From contig NC_013080.1 of assembly GCF_000142805.1 (NCBI RefSeq), positions 1,116,001 to 1,180,000 on the forward strand: 64,000 nt of DNA. The letters run 5' to 3'. Below the pieces are notes generated by a model that saw only the letters and a program-made list of their open reading frames with translations, searched no databases and was not told where the DNA came from. Shown one piece after another: positions 8,487 to 17,707 of the stretch (positions are counted from its first letter, which is position 1; the number at the start of each line of letters is the position of its first letter). A program made the position numbers and the translations under genes. Source of the DNA: Lachancea thermotolerans CBS 6340 (lineage: Eukaryota; Ascomycota; Saccharomycetes; Saccharomycetales; Saccharomycetaceae).

Positions 8487-9468
8487 ATTTCTCGGTTGCT
8501 GGCGCCGGGTAGTGGTTTAGAAGAACGTTACAGGACGGCTGGAGACAAAGCTAGACAAGAACAACTCGGTGTCTGTGGTCTACGCTCTGAGGTTTTCTTC
8601 GGCCTGTAAACCGTAACTCTGGTCCTGTCGGCCCAAAACCATCTGTTTTTATACCTTTCATGAGCCGTTCGTCCCTACTCGCAGGCCGAGCCAGACCGCC
8701 GTGCCCCTTCAAGCACAGCCTTTGCTTCATCTTGTTTTGCGAACCATATGTCCGGGGCCGTGTCCGAATCTTCACTATAACCTTATTGGATTGTGCTTGG
8801 CAGGCCGCAACCGCGCACAAACTCCGCGGAGGAAAGGAAGGGGCGATGCGGGGCAACGGACAAGGATGTCACCACGTGCTTATCACATGATGTAGTTTGC
8901 TGACTGAAGTATTTCTTTCACGTGATACCATCGACTGAACTTCGCCGTGTTTCGCGATAACATGGCGGACTTTGACGGTCGCTGCAAAGAACAAACAATG
9001 AAAACTTCGAGAAGCCGCCGAGTAGAGAGATCACGTGAGCAGAGAGAGACGAGGAACAGCGTTGGTAGAAGGCGCGCTCTGCGCTACAATAGTCCAAGGG
9101 GGAATTGGAAGTGAGAGATATGCAAGGGCCATGTTCGTGCCGGCGTTGCGACAACGCCCTCGTGCTCCGCGCCGTGTCGCCAACAACGGATAGCTGACGT
9201 TTCGCGGCTTGATAGTGCGGAAACACGCGCGAGGAAGCTGCGAGCTATATAGATGCTCGTCGGTGAGCATGGGTGATTCATTCGCGAGCGAAGTCTTACC
9301 TTTGGCCTCGCATGGACGCGCAAACAGAAGAATGCATGTGTCATATTGTACGAGGATGTCCGCCACTTTGGATCGGTCTCTACATTTCGTGGTCCACCCG
9401 TTGACTTCCACGAGCAACTCGCATGCATACGCGTGCGCCTACCGAATCCCGCGCACTTTCCCTTTTGC
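8487..9468. promoter_or_regulatory. Divergent FBP1/PBP4 intergenic region with E-boxes
   Basis: This 980-bp non-coding interval drives FBP1 to the left and PBP4 to the right. It has CCACGTGC (8872-8879), TCACATGA (8883-8890), TCACGTGA (8918-8925) and TCACGTGA (9031-9038). FBP1 of S. cerevisiae is controlled by carbon-source elements bound by Cat8/Sip4. I could not place such an element with confidence. Open frames in the region on both strands are low-complexity and show no homology. Confidence 0.5.
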
Positions 9469-9930
9469 ATGTCCACTGCCACGCATAAACCCCGGCTAAC
9501 GGGCTGGGCTGCCGCCGCAGCGAAGGCCGCGCCCAAGACCCAGTCTAAGCCCGAAGAGTCGCCTTCGTCATCGTCATCGGCAGCAGCGGCGCGCTCGACC
9601 GCCGCCGCCTCGTCAAAATCCAGTACTGGAACCAAGACGAGGCCGCCCGCGGCCGCCCGCGGTGTGTCGCCGCCTGCATCTGCGCCCGCCTCAAAGGACC
9701 CCACCAAGAAGAACAAAAAGACATCAAGGCCTGCTTTCAATTCGGAGCAAGTCGCCCAGTTTCTCCGCTCGCAGTTTGCTGCGCAATCGTCGCAGCCCAA
9801 CACCACCGTGTACACCAAGCCCAAGACCCATAGCTCGCATGGCTCGCCGGATTGGGGTACCACCACCAGCAAGTGGAAAACAAAGAAATACGGCTGTCTG
9901 AGCGACGTGGCGCGCTCGCTCAGATCTTAG
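9469..9930 (+). CDS. PBP4: Pbp4 homologue, Pbp1-binding protein
   Basis: Pbp4 is a small, poorly understood partner of Pbp1 (ataxin-2 homologue) that associates with stress granules. The 153-residue protein has the two conserved ends: KPRLTGWAAAAAKAAPK near the N terminus (KPKLTGWAQAAAKALP in S. cerevisiae) and SPDWGTT followed by KWKTKKYGCLSDVARSLRS at the C terminus. The middle is a Ser/Ala/Pro/Lys-rich disordered linker with a short FNSEQVAQFLRSQF segment equivalent to YNREEVRSYMHKLF. The ATG at 9469 is the only suitable start. The frame upstream of it lacks an ATG and is not conserved. Between FBP1 and MCH1 it fits YDL053C. Confidence 0.93.
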   Translation: MSTATHKPRLTGWAAAAAKAAPKTQSKPEESPSSSSSAAAARSTAAASSKSSTGTKTRPPAAARGVSPPASAPASKDPTKKNKKTSRPAFNSEQVAQFLRSQFAAQSSQPNTTVYTKPKTHSSHGSPDWGTTTSKWKTKKYGCLSDVARSLRS

Positions 9931-10127
9931 TCCGCTCATCTGCATCGCCATAGGCCTTCTACCGTACCGTACATATTTTATTTAATTTACGCCTGCCTCG
10001 CACTTGCCCGGTGCTTCAATGACGCCGCCGCGTGAATCGCCAAAATTGTCCCTGTTACCTTCACCCTCATAAATGTGACTCTTCAAACATGATCCACACC
10101 GAAACACATACAAACAGTTGAATACCC

Positions 10128-11501
10128 ATGACCTTGTCGACCGTGGAGCATTGGCTCACGTTCCATGTGCGCTCATGCCTCAAGTCTAAGTTCCACATCA
10201 CCACGCTCCGTAAGGTTGCGTTTGTTATCGCCCTAATTTCTTGTGTGGCTTCAGGTCTCGTAACAATCATTTCGTTGTTCACGGAGCCTTGGCGCCAGCA
10301 CAAACACTTCACCTCGCTGCAGATCAACCTGATTTCCAGCGCGGTAAATCTAGGAGGCTACCTGACGCCACCGCTACTGGGCATCCTTTCCGACTCTCAT
10401 GGACCCGTAATCCTAAGTTGGATGGCAGTCCTTGGGTTTGTACCGAGTTACGCCTACAGCTCCTACGCATTCGACCACCCTGGCGCGCATTTCGCCTTCA
10501 CGCTTGTCGCATTTGCTGCCATTGGTGTTGCCACAAGTGCGCTTTTCTTTAGTGGCCTACTGACCTGCGCTAAGCTTTACCCAAGATATAAATTCTTGTC
10601 TATTAGCTGTCCTACTACCTTCTACGGTCTCTCGTCACTCCTGGCCTCCGAAGTCCTGAAGCATCCCTGGTTCTCTAGGACATATGACCATCTAGACCTA
10701 GGACGCGTGTTCCGCTCCTTTGCATGGTTTTACGCTGTAGTTGGTACGCTAACTTGGGTCTCAACAAGCATTGTCGCAATGCTCAAAGAACCTGTGGAGC
10801 AGGAGGAGCACGAGCCGCTGTTACCTACCGACAGTCGCGTGCCTCCCGCTCAAGATTACGTGGAGCGCATGCGTCGTTTTGTTCGCGATCCAAGCGCCTA
10901 CTTGATGATGTTGGCTTTCTTCCTCACCATTGGAGCCCTTGAAATGTTTTTAGCCAACATGGGCTCCCTAGCAGCATTGGTCGCACCCAACAATCGCGAT
11001 ATTCAGGCTCGCGTTCTCTCATACTATGCGCTCTGCTCCACACTCACTAGACTATGTGTCGGGCTACTCGCAGACTTCTTTACAAAGTACAACCTGTCCC
11101 GCATGTGGATTCTGTACGGAATGCTGCTGATAGGCCTCATAAGCCAGATCCTGGTACCAAACATTGGCCGCAGTAAGGCTTTAGTGACGCTTTCCAGCGC
11201 TCTATCAGGAACAGCCTACGGAGGGCTGTTCACCATATTCCCTACTTTGACACTCAGCGTGTGGGGAGACGCGGTGTTTGGCACCGCTTATGGATGCTTC
11301 ATGGTTGCTCCGGCTATCGGGTCGACTGTGTACGGCATCGTGTACGCAAGAATCTACGACACGCAGTGCTCAGTTGAGAACCCTAGCTCCACATGCATTA
11401 GGCCGGCGTTCTACGTTACTAGTATCTCGTTTTTCGTCGCTCTTCTCACCAGCATCACTATATATGTTGGGTTCTGGAAACGGAGAGCAGTTGAAATTTA
11501 A
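10128..11501 (+). CDS. MCH1: Mch1-type major facilitator transporter
   Basis: A monocarboxylate-permease-like membrane protein of the vacuolar or plasma membrane. The substrate is unknown even in S. cerevisiae, where Mch1 does not carry monocarboxylates. With 457 residues and about 12 hydrophobic segments it shows the MFS pattern NLGGYLTPPLLGILSDSHGP after TM2 and LCVGLLADFF in the second half. A hydrophilic central loop contains EEHEPLLP, a dileucine-type EPLL sorting signal. Family stretches GALEMFLANMGSLAAL and GGLFTIFPTLTLSVWG-like sequence match YDL054C. The gene is tandem to PBP4 with about 200 bp between them. Confidence 0.94.
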   Translation: MTLSTVEHWLTFHVRSCLKSKFHITTLRKVAFVIALISCVASGLVTIISLFTEPWRQHKHFTSLQINLISSAVNLGGYLTPPLLGILSDSHGPVILSWMAVLGFVPSYAYSSYAFDHPGAHFAFTLVAFAAIGVATSALFFSGLLTCAKLYPRYKFLSISCPTTFYGLSSLLASEVLKHPWFSRTYDHLDLGRVFRSFAWFYAVVGTLTWVSTSIVAMLKEPVEQEEHEPLLPTDSRVPPAQDYVERMRRFVRDPSAYLMMLAFFLTIGALEMFLANMGSLAALVAPNNRDIQARVLSYYALCSTLTRLCVGLLADFFTKYNLSRMWILYGMLLIGLISQILVPNIGRSKALVTLSSALSGTAYGGLFTIFPTLTLSVWGDAVFGTAYGCFMVAPAIGSTVYGIVYARIYDTQCSVENPSSTCIRPAFYVTSISFFVALLTSITIYVGFWKRRAVEI

Positions 11502-12429
11502 GCAATTCCTGAAGAACTTCAAAGTATTTAAGAACACTTTGCCGGCCATACCAAAAGTAGTGCAGCCTCGTTTCACTCGGCATCAGGCTCATTGAATTTC
11601 TCAAAAGCTATTATTTTAGTAAGATTTTTAACGCTAACTTCAGTTTCCTCTCTGGAGACTTGGCATTTAGTTCGAAAGGCATTCTAGGAATATAGGTTCA
11701 AATTAACCACCGAGGTTTGGAGCCATATTATGTCAAACTTGCGATATTCAAAGGATCGAAATTAATATGTGCACACTTAGCTCTGTGTAAAATTTGCCGA
11801 ACAGAAGACTCGGAGACGAACTCATTTGTCGTGAATCTCTGTGGGTCGTATTTTATTTAAAATATGCAAATGGATTGGGAGCACTGGAATCTTTATGACA
11901 AGCTCGCGCAACATTCTTTTAAAAGTCAATACTTCAGTTTACGCGTTGGCCTAAAGAGCTTTCAGAGAATTGAAGAGGCTAACGTATACTGCTCTAACTT
12001 GAAAGACGCAGAGACAGCATGCCAAACCAATAAATAATAATTGTGTTGAACAAAATACAACGTTAGTTGAGAAAGGCGCCTCTAGTGCTCGGAATTAATT
12101 ATATTTAAGTGACCTCCTTGCCTAATCCAAATCGTATATGGGCTTGATGACCTACAGTAGCTGAGCCTGATTGCATCAGACTTGTCTTCGTTGTCTGTCA
12201 TGCTCTCACGCCTATTAACGTCATCATCGTTGATTGTGAGGCGCTATTCGTCGAAAAGCATTGACAGCCGCTCCGTATAGCATGCTATGCAGGATTTTCA
12301 ACATACCGTGTTCAATTTTGGTGTTATAGAAACAACACGAAAGCACTTTTTGTAGTGAGCCTGCGAACACTTCTCGAAGCTTTTAACGGGCTCAAGGAAG
12401 TTAAGAGTGTTTCGAAAGAGGAATTGGCA
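11502..12429. other. MCH1-SEC61 intergenic region, no gene seen
   Basis: An AT-richer interval of about 930 bp. It must carry the SEC61 promoter. No tRNA, snoRNA or long frame is convincing. SEC61's frame is open for 25 codons upstream of its ATG, but that begins at a non-ATG codon and is not conserved. Because SEC61 is inverted relative to S. cerevisiae, one of the ancient inversion junctions should lie here. Confidence 0.45.
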
Positions 12430-13872
12430 ATGAGTGGTCGTCTTCTAGATCTGTTCAAGCCTTTCGAGGCGTTCCTCCCTGAGGTTATCTCGCCCGAGAG
12501 GAAGGTCCCATATAACCAGAAATTGATATGGACCGGAGTTTCGTTACTAATTTTCCTAGTGCTCGGTCAGATACCGCTGTATGGCATTGTGTCAAGTGAG
12601 ACTTCTGACCCTCTATACTGGCTGCGTGCAATGCTGGCGTCTAACCGTGGTACGCTGATGGAATTGGGTGTCACCCCTATCATCACTTCCTCCATGATCT
12701 TCCAGTTCTTGCAAGGTACTCAATTGCTTCAAGTGAACATGGAAAACAAGCAGGACCGCGAGCTGTTCCAGATAGCGCAAAAAGTTTGCGCTATTTTGCT
12801 CACTTTCGGCCAGGCCGTCGTTGTTGTGTTGAGCGGAAACTACGGCAAACCGTCAGATATTGGTATTGCAATTTCTCTCCTGTTGATCTTCCAGCTGATG
12901 TTTGCATCGTTCATTGTTCTCTTGTTGGACGAATTGCTGGCTAAGGGATATGGTCTAGGCTCTGGTATTTCCTTGTTCACTGCCACCAACATTGCCGAGC
13001 AGATCTTCTGGAAGGCCTTTGCCCCCACTACCGTTAACTCCGGTCGTGGCAACGAGTTTGAGGGTGCTGTCATCGCTTTGTTCCATCTGCTGGCTGTTAG
13101 AAAGGACAAGAAAAGAGCTCTTGTTGAGGCTTTCTACAGACAAAACCTACCAAACATGTTCCAGGTTTTGTCAACAGTTGGTGTCTTTTTGTTTGTCTTG
13201 TATTTGCAGGGCTTCCGTTACGAGCTACCTATCAGATCCACTAGAACCAGAGGCCAGGTGGGTGTTTACCCAATTAAGCTCTTTTACACTTCCAACACGC
13301 CAATTATGTTGCAAAGTGCTTTGACCTCTAATGTGTTTTTGATTTCTCAGATCATGTACCAAAGATTCCCATCCAACCCAGTCGTGCGCTTGGTCGGTGT
13401 CTGGGGTGCTAGACCTGGCTCACCAATGGGCCAGCAGGTTGCTCTAAGTGGTTTGTCTTATTACATTCAACCTCCATTTTCCGTGGCAGACGCCATTTTG
13501 GACCCTATTAAGACTGTCATTTACGTTGCTTTCGTCTTGGGCGCTTGCGCCATGTTCTCCAAGACTTGGACTGAAATCTCGGGTACCTCTCCACGCGATG
13601 TCGCCAAGCAGTTCAAAGACCAAGGTTTGGTCATTAACGGCAAGAGAGAATCCAACGTTTACAGAGAGCTGAAGAAGATCATCCCAACAGCTGCGGCTTT
13701 TGGCGGCGCTACCATTGGCGCCTTGTCTGTCGGCTCCGACCTACTGGGCACGTTGGGCTCCGGTACGTCGATTCTGATGGCCACCACCACTATCTACGGT
13801 TACTACGAGACCGCTGCCAAAGAGGGCGGCTTCTCCAAGAACTTGGTTGCTGGTTTCTCCGAGATGATGTGA
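12430..13872 (+). CDS. SEC61: Sec61 alpha subunit of the ER protein translocon
   Basis: Forms the channel of the Sec61 complex (with Sbh1 and Sss1) for co- and post-translational protein entry into the ER, and also serves in ERAD. The 480 residues equal the S. cerevisiae length. Ten membrane helices are expected. The plug and ring region is conserved ([41 protein letters not shown]), as are the ribosome-binding loops ([29 protein letters not shown]-like [12 protein letters not shown]), and the C-terminal [21 protein letters not shown]. Codon bias is strong, as for an abundant protein. It matches YLR378C but lies on the strand opposite to that predicted from its YLR neighbours. Confidence 0.98.
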   Translation: MSGRLLDLFKPFEAFLPEVISPERKVPYNQKLIWTGVSLLIFLVLGQIPLYGIVSSETSDPLYWLRAMLASNRGTLMELGVTPIITSSMIFQFLQGTQLLQVNMENKQDRELFQIAQKVCAILLTFGQAVVVVLSGNYGKPSDIGIAISLLLIFQLMFASFIVLLLDELLAKGYGLGSGISLFTATNIAEQIFWKAFAPTTVNSGRGNEFEGAVIALFHLLAVRKDKKRALVEAFYRQNLPNMFQVLSTVGVFLFVLYLQGFRYELPIRSTRTRGQVGVYPIKLFYTSNTPIMLQSALTSNVFLISQIMYQRFPSNPVVRLVGVWGARPGSPMGQQVALSGLSYYIQPPFSVADAILDPIKTVIYVAFVLGACAMFSKTWTEISGTSPRDVAKQFKDQGLVINGKRESNVYRELKKIIPTAAAFGGATIGALSVGSDLLGTLGSGTSILMATTTIYGYYETAAKEGGFSKNLVAGFSEMM

Positions 13873-14037
13873 GGGAGGGGGTCCACCAATCGTGTACACT
13901 TATTATATTACATTCAATAGCATGTAGTCAAAAGATAAGTCTTTAGCTTTCATTGCTCAAGCATTCAGCAACTCGGGTATCCCGTGGCGCTCTAGCATTA
14001 TGTAATTTTAACTTGACTAGAGGAGCAAAAATAAGAA

Positions 14038-14127
14038 CTCCTCATAGGGGGGTCGAACCCCTGACATTTCGGTTCCTTGCAAGCAATGCTTAAAAGCCGA
14101 ACGCTCTACCAACTGAGCTAACAAGGA
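14038..14127 (-). tRNA. tRNA-Lys(UUU) with a 17-nt intron
   Basis: The minus strand reads TCCTTGTTAGCTCAGTTGG and folds as a tRNA. The acceptor stem is TCCTTGT/ATGAGGA with discriminator G. The D arm is followed by anticodon stem TTCGG/CCGAA around loop CTTTTAA (anticodon UUU), and the T arm is CAGGG TTCGACC CCCTA-like. Seventeen nucleotides (AGCATTGCTTGCAAGGA) interrupt the anticodon loop after position 37, as in S. cerevisiae tRNA-Lys(UUU), which also has an intron. A- and B-boxes are intact. A run of five T on the minus strand (14031-14027) is the Pol III terminator. Confidence 0.96.
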
Positions 14128-14507
14128 CGAGTTCTTGACATTTCCCCTGTAAAGCGACATTATAACTATAGCTAGCTGCTGTTATCCCTGTCATAAAACA
14201 ATAATGGAACAAGGATATTCTGAGACAACGAAGGAACAACATCAGAGATAATGAGGAACACTAGAGATAATGAGGCTTGCTCTAGGCCTCCGGATCTATA
14301 ACTATAAGTACTACTGCATCCAAGGCTCAGTATGAGATTAAGTAGAAGAAAGGAAGAAGGATCCTCGGATAGAAGAATAATCACGACCGTATAGAGGCTA
14401 TTAACCGCCAACTTCATCATAATCCAGAAGCTCATAATAACCTACGACAATCCCCAATTTTCAATATATTGAATTATTTTAGCAACTATTCCATGGAGCT
14501 TTGGAAT

Positions 14508-14548
14508 CGCACGACGAGGTGTGAATGTCAGTCACACCTCGTAGTGCG
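14508..14548. repeat. Near-perfect 17-bp inverted repeat (hairpin), loop ATGTCAG
   Basis: Arm one is CGCACGACGAGGTGTGA (14508-14524) and arm two TCACACCTCGTAGTGCG (14532-14548), separated by 7 nt. Sixteen of 17 positions pair; the only mismatch is at the sixth base of the arm. Nothing else in this AT-rich interval is so structured. It is not a tRNA, and it has no T run typical of a Pol III terminator beside it. Confidence 0.9.
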
Positions 14549-15351
14549 TAGTTTGGAGTTTGATCCGACGTATACATTGGCCTGTTCAAGGTTCTTCGTT
14601 GTATGCAACTTAGTATTCTAGGCAATACTTCAGCTGAATCCATAACATTCCTTACCTGAGTCAACTTGAATGCGAGGGAAGTCAACAATTCGTAAATTCC
14701 AGTTTCAGTTACTCCTTTTAGCACAAACGTTGCTGTTGCGTTCGAATTCATAGTTGACCTCAACTCCTCAACAAAAATGATTTTCTTGAAATTATTAAAT
14801 GTGCCCTGTATTAATTAATTCATTAATTATCGGCGATTTAGTAGTTAAGCCCATGTTACACGATCTACTTACCCGCAATATTTCAGAGAGATTCATTGCA
14901 GGCACTTGCGGCAAATTGCGCCCATTTCTTACGCCCTGTAACGCTGACGCCAACTTTAGCCGCCCAAGATATGTAGCACGTGATCTGCACCCATACAGTC
15001 ACAAGTACCCCGGAAGCCCTACCAAGACGAACGTTCAAAAAGAAACTTGCTACAAAAGAAACAAAACAAAGCCTGGCTTCTAATGTCGTCACAGTGCAGA
15101 CATAAAAAAGAAATACCTTTAGCGCCGAACTCAATAGCACCGCGAGGATAGCGAACTTGCAATGGAAGTGAAGCTATCCTGTAAGAGGTCCAGCTTCTTT
15201 CAAGCGAGCTAAGTTGCGGGCTACGGGCTCAACGTTGCCCCTTAACGTCCTCAAGACATGGCGTTTCTCTAAAAAAGCGTTTTGCTCTGCTTTTTGCATG
15301 TCAAGCGCGCAATCTGTCGCTTCATGCCCAGCTGGCACTGCCGTACGCACT

Positions 15352-15644
15352 TTATCTCAGGGCGATAAAAACTTTCTTGCCTCATGGAAAAATTTTTTTA
15401 ACATGATAAGTCCGGTGGGGCTATAAAAGAGATCCGGAAATCCTGTTGGAAGACGGCCGGTCGTTCACCTGCCTTATCTCGTGTATCTCTTCATTCTCCC
15501 TTAATCTCTTTCTTGCACTGTAGTGATAGAACTTTAATCTCCCCTAGAAGCGGAAGGGCCGTTCCTCCAGCAACAGGCAGTCTCATCGCACCATAGTACG
15601 TCCGGGACTATTTTAATCTTAGCATTAAGCTCCCAGCTGATAAG
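15352..15644 (+). promoter_or_regulatory. FUI1-like promoter: GATA motifs and TATA box
   Basis: GATA-factor cores lie at 15352-15356 (TTATC), 15364-15368 (GATAA), 15405-15410 (GATAAG), 15473-15478 (CTTATC) and 15639-15644 (GATAAG), with TATAAAAG at 15422-15429. Clustered GATAAG sites serve Gln3/Gat1 nitrogen regulation at permease genes in S. cerevisiae. Nitrogen control of this gene is therefore a reasonable inference, not shown. Confidence 0.5.
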
Positions 15645-15763
15645 CTTTGAGCACCAGAACTCGGCCTATAACAAGCCCTAACTTCCTGTTTGTAAGGGAA
15701 AGGCGCTTTGGACCTGTTCAATAACTTCGGTTTTCCAAACACACTCACAACACAGACCCACGC

Positions 15764-17707
15764 ATGACAAGTGCAAACGACGCGGCTTCCGCGTTCGAAA
15801 TTCTCGTACACAAACCCACCCGGGAGAATGATGACTACCTTCTGTCCAAGAGACACGGTGAGGGTGTCACAGTCGTTGATTCTAGCGGTGATGAGGAGGC
15901 AGAAGAGCCACCTAAATCTCTCTGGCAGCGGTTTGTCAAGGCCGTCAAGCCAGAAGCCCAGAGCCCCTACGATGAGCCGCCCAAGAATTGGCGCGAAAAA
16001 ACGGTTCGCTTCCTTGAAGTCACACAACACCAGCGCGCGTCCAACCGCCGTGCTGAGGGCATTGTGGAGTCTTTCTTGTTCAACGATGACTTGGCTCCCG
16101 TGGAGGCCAGTAGAAGAGTCTGGGACTGGAAGCAGTACGTGTTTCTATGGGTCTCTGAGTCCTTCAATGTCAACACATGGCAGATTTCTGCTACGGGTCT
16201 GCAGCTGGGCCTTAACTGGTGGCAGACGTGGATCTGTATCTGGGTCGGTTACATGGCTGTGGCCTCCTTCGTCGCGATCAACTCGCGGATTGGTAACTTT
16301 TATCACATAGCATTCCCCATTTCCTCGAGAATCTCCTTTGGTATTTACTTCTCTTTGTGGATCGTCCTCAACAGAGTCGTGATGGGCTGTGTTTGGTACA
16401 GTGTCCAAACTTACATTGGTTCCCAGACGGTCCAGCTGATGCTGAAGGCCATTTTCGGTAACAATCTCGAGGAGCGTATCCCCAACACCATGGACACACA
16501 AAATATTACCACATTCGGTTTCATGTGCTTTATGATCTTCTGGGCGGCCCAACTGCCAGCCCTATGGTTCCCACCACACACTCTGAAGTACTTGTTCACC
16601 GTCAAAAGTATCATCACGCCGTTCGCGGCTTTCGGCTTCTTGATCTGGACACTGAAGAAGTCGCACGGTAAGCTGGCGTTAGGCTCTCTTAATGACGTTC
16701 ACCCCCACGGCTCCGAGCTTGGCTGGAACTTTGTCATCAGTATCATGAGTGCGCTCGACAACCTTTCGACACTGATCCTTAACGCGCCCGACTACTCGCG
16801 TTTCGCCAAAACCCGGTACTCCTCCATTTACTCGCAGCTGGTGATCCTCCCCGTGATGTACGCTATCATTTCGATCATCGGTATCATCGTGACATCAGCC
16901 GCGTACACAATGTACGGCATAAATTACTGGTCGCCGCTCGACGTGTTAGGCAGGTTCTTGGACCACAGCACGGCCGGCAACCGCGGTGGTGTTTTCATGA
17001 TCGCGTTCTGCTTTGGTATCGCGCAATTGGGCTCTAACATCGCGTCGAACTCCATCTCTGCGGGTACAGACATGACCGCCCTGCTTCCCAAGTTCATCAA
17101 CATCAGAAGAGGTGGCTACATTTGCGCTGCCATTTCGCTGGCTATCTGCCCCTGGAACTTGATGGCCTCGTCCTCCAAATTCACGACCGCGCTGTCCGCG
17201 TACGCCGTGTTCCTGTCGTCCATCTCCGGTGTCGTGTGCGCCGACTACTACGTCGTGAGAAAGGGTCTCATCAGCTTGCAGCACTGCTACAGCAACGCGC
17301 CCGGCACACTGTACATGTACGGCTCCCGGTTCGGTACCAACTGGAGGGCCGTGGCCGCATACGTGCTCGGAATCGTGCCCAACTTCCCAGGGTTTTTGGG
17401 ATCTCTAGATGTCAAAGGCGTGCCGTCCGGAGCGATGCACGTGTACCACCTCAACTACCTCGTGGGATTCCTAGTCTCGTTCCTGCTCTACAGCATATTC
17501 TGCTACTTCTCGCCCGTCAACGGCATGCCCGAGGGCGTGGGGTTCTTCGATTTCTCCCGCTGGTTTGAGAGGTGGGTCGAGGTCGACGACTTCGCGACCC
17601 GCAGGAAGCAGTTCGAGATCGACGGCGTGGACCCGGACAATAACGAGTACACGGACGAGCTCTCGTCTGCCTCAGTGGACAACTTCCGCAACGACGGCAA
17701 GGTCTAG
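15764..17707 (+). CDS. FUI1: NCS1-family uridine/uracil permease, Fui1-like
   Basis: A plasma-membrane proton symporter of the nucleobase-cation-symport-1 family. The 647 residues begin with a hydrophilic, Lys- and acid-bearing N tail of about 115 residues, followed by about 12 helices. The key stretch WQISATGLQLGLNWWQTW, then GYMAVASFVAINSRIG and FPISSRISFGIYFSLW, is closest by eye to Fui1 (uridine; YBL042C) and Fur4/Dal4. Also seen are LGSLNDVHPHGSELGW, LILNAPDYSRFAK, TDMTALLPKFINIRRGGYICA and FVVRKGLIS-like YYVVRKGLISLQHCY. The substrate (uridine, uracil or allantoin) cannot be fixed by reading. It is not part of the YDL/YLR blocks, so it is a lineage-specific insertion or a loss in S. cerevisiae. 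Confidence 0.9.
   Translation: MTSANDAASAFEILVHKPTRENDDYLLSKRHGEGVTVVDSSGDEEAEEPPKSLWQRFVKAVKPEAQSPYDEPPKNWREKTVRFLEVTQHQRASNRRAEGIVESFLFNDDLAPVEASRRVWDWKQYVFLWVSESFNVNTWQISATGLQLGLNWWQTWICIWVGYMAVASFVAINSRIGNFYHIAFPISSRISFGIYFSLWIVLNRVVMGCVWYSVQTYIGSQTVQLMLKAIFGNNLEERIPNTMDTQNITTFGFMCFMIFWAAQLPALWFPPHTLKYLFTVKSIITPFAAFGFLIWTLKKSHGKLALGSLNDVHPHGSELGWNFVISIMSALDNLSTLILNAPDYSRFAKTRYSSIYSQLVILPVMYAIISIIGIIVTSAAYTMYGINYWSPLDVLGRFLDHSTAGNRGGVFMIAFCFGIAQLGSNIASNSISAGTDMTALLPKFINIRRGGYICAAISLAICPWNLMASSSKFTTALSAYAVFLSSISGVVCADYYVVRKGLISLQHCYSNAPGTLYMYGSRFGTNWRAVAAYVLGIVPNFPGFLGSLDVKGVPSGAMHVYHLNYLVGFLVSFLLYSIFCYFSPVNGMPEGVGFFDFSRWFERWVEVDDFATRRKQFEIDGVDPDNNEYTDELSSASVDNFRNDGKV

Larger units (their letters stand above)
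14128..15763. other. 1.6-kb non-coding stretch between tRNA-Lys and the FUI1-like gene
   Basis: The left half is AT-rich, with short direct repeats (AGAGATAATGAGG twice near 14254 and 14268) and a strong hairpin at 14508-14548. The right half leads to the permease gene and has a TATA box and GATA motifs. A 90-codon frame at 14479-14748 on the minus strand has no recognisable homology. Its position next to a tRNA makes an old, fully decayed retrotransposon relic possible, but I cannot support that from the sequence. Confidence 0.4.

Noticed and set aside
8551-8856. 101-codon frame upstream of FBP1
   Set aside because: Lies in the FBP1 promoter region, Arg/Pro-rich, no homology and convergent with no transcript signal.
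9084-9872. 262-codon frame opposite PBP4
   Set aside because: Antisense of the Ala/Ser-rich PBP4 linker, which by composition leaves the opposite frame open. No homology.
12130-12240. C/D-box snoRNA on either strand between MCH1 and SEC61
   Set aside because: TGATGA and CTGA occur, but spacing is too short and no terminal stem forms.
14160-14480. Possible solo LTR of a Ty-like element beside tRNA-Lys
   Set aside because: Location and AT-rich repeats are suggestive, but I could not find matching ends, a target duplication or similarity to a known LTR.
14479-14751. 90-codon frame overlapping the hairpin
   Set aside because: No recognisable family. The overlap with the inverted repeat makes coding use doubtful.
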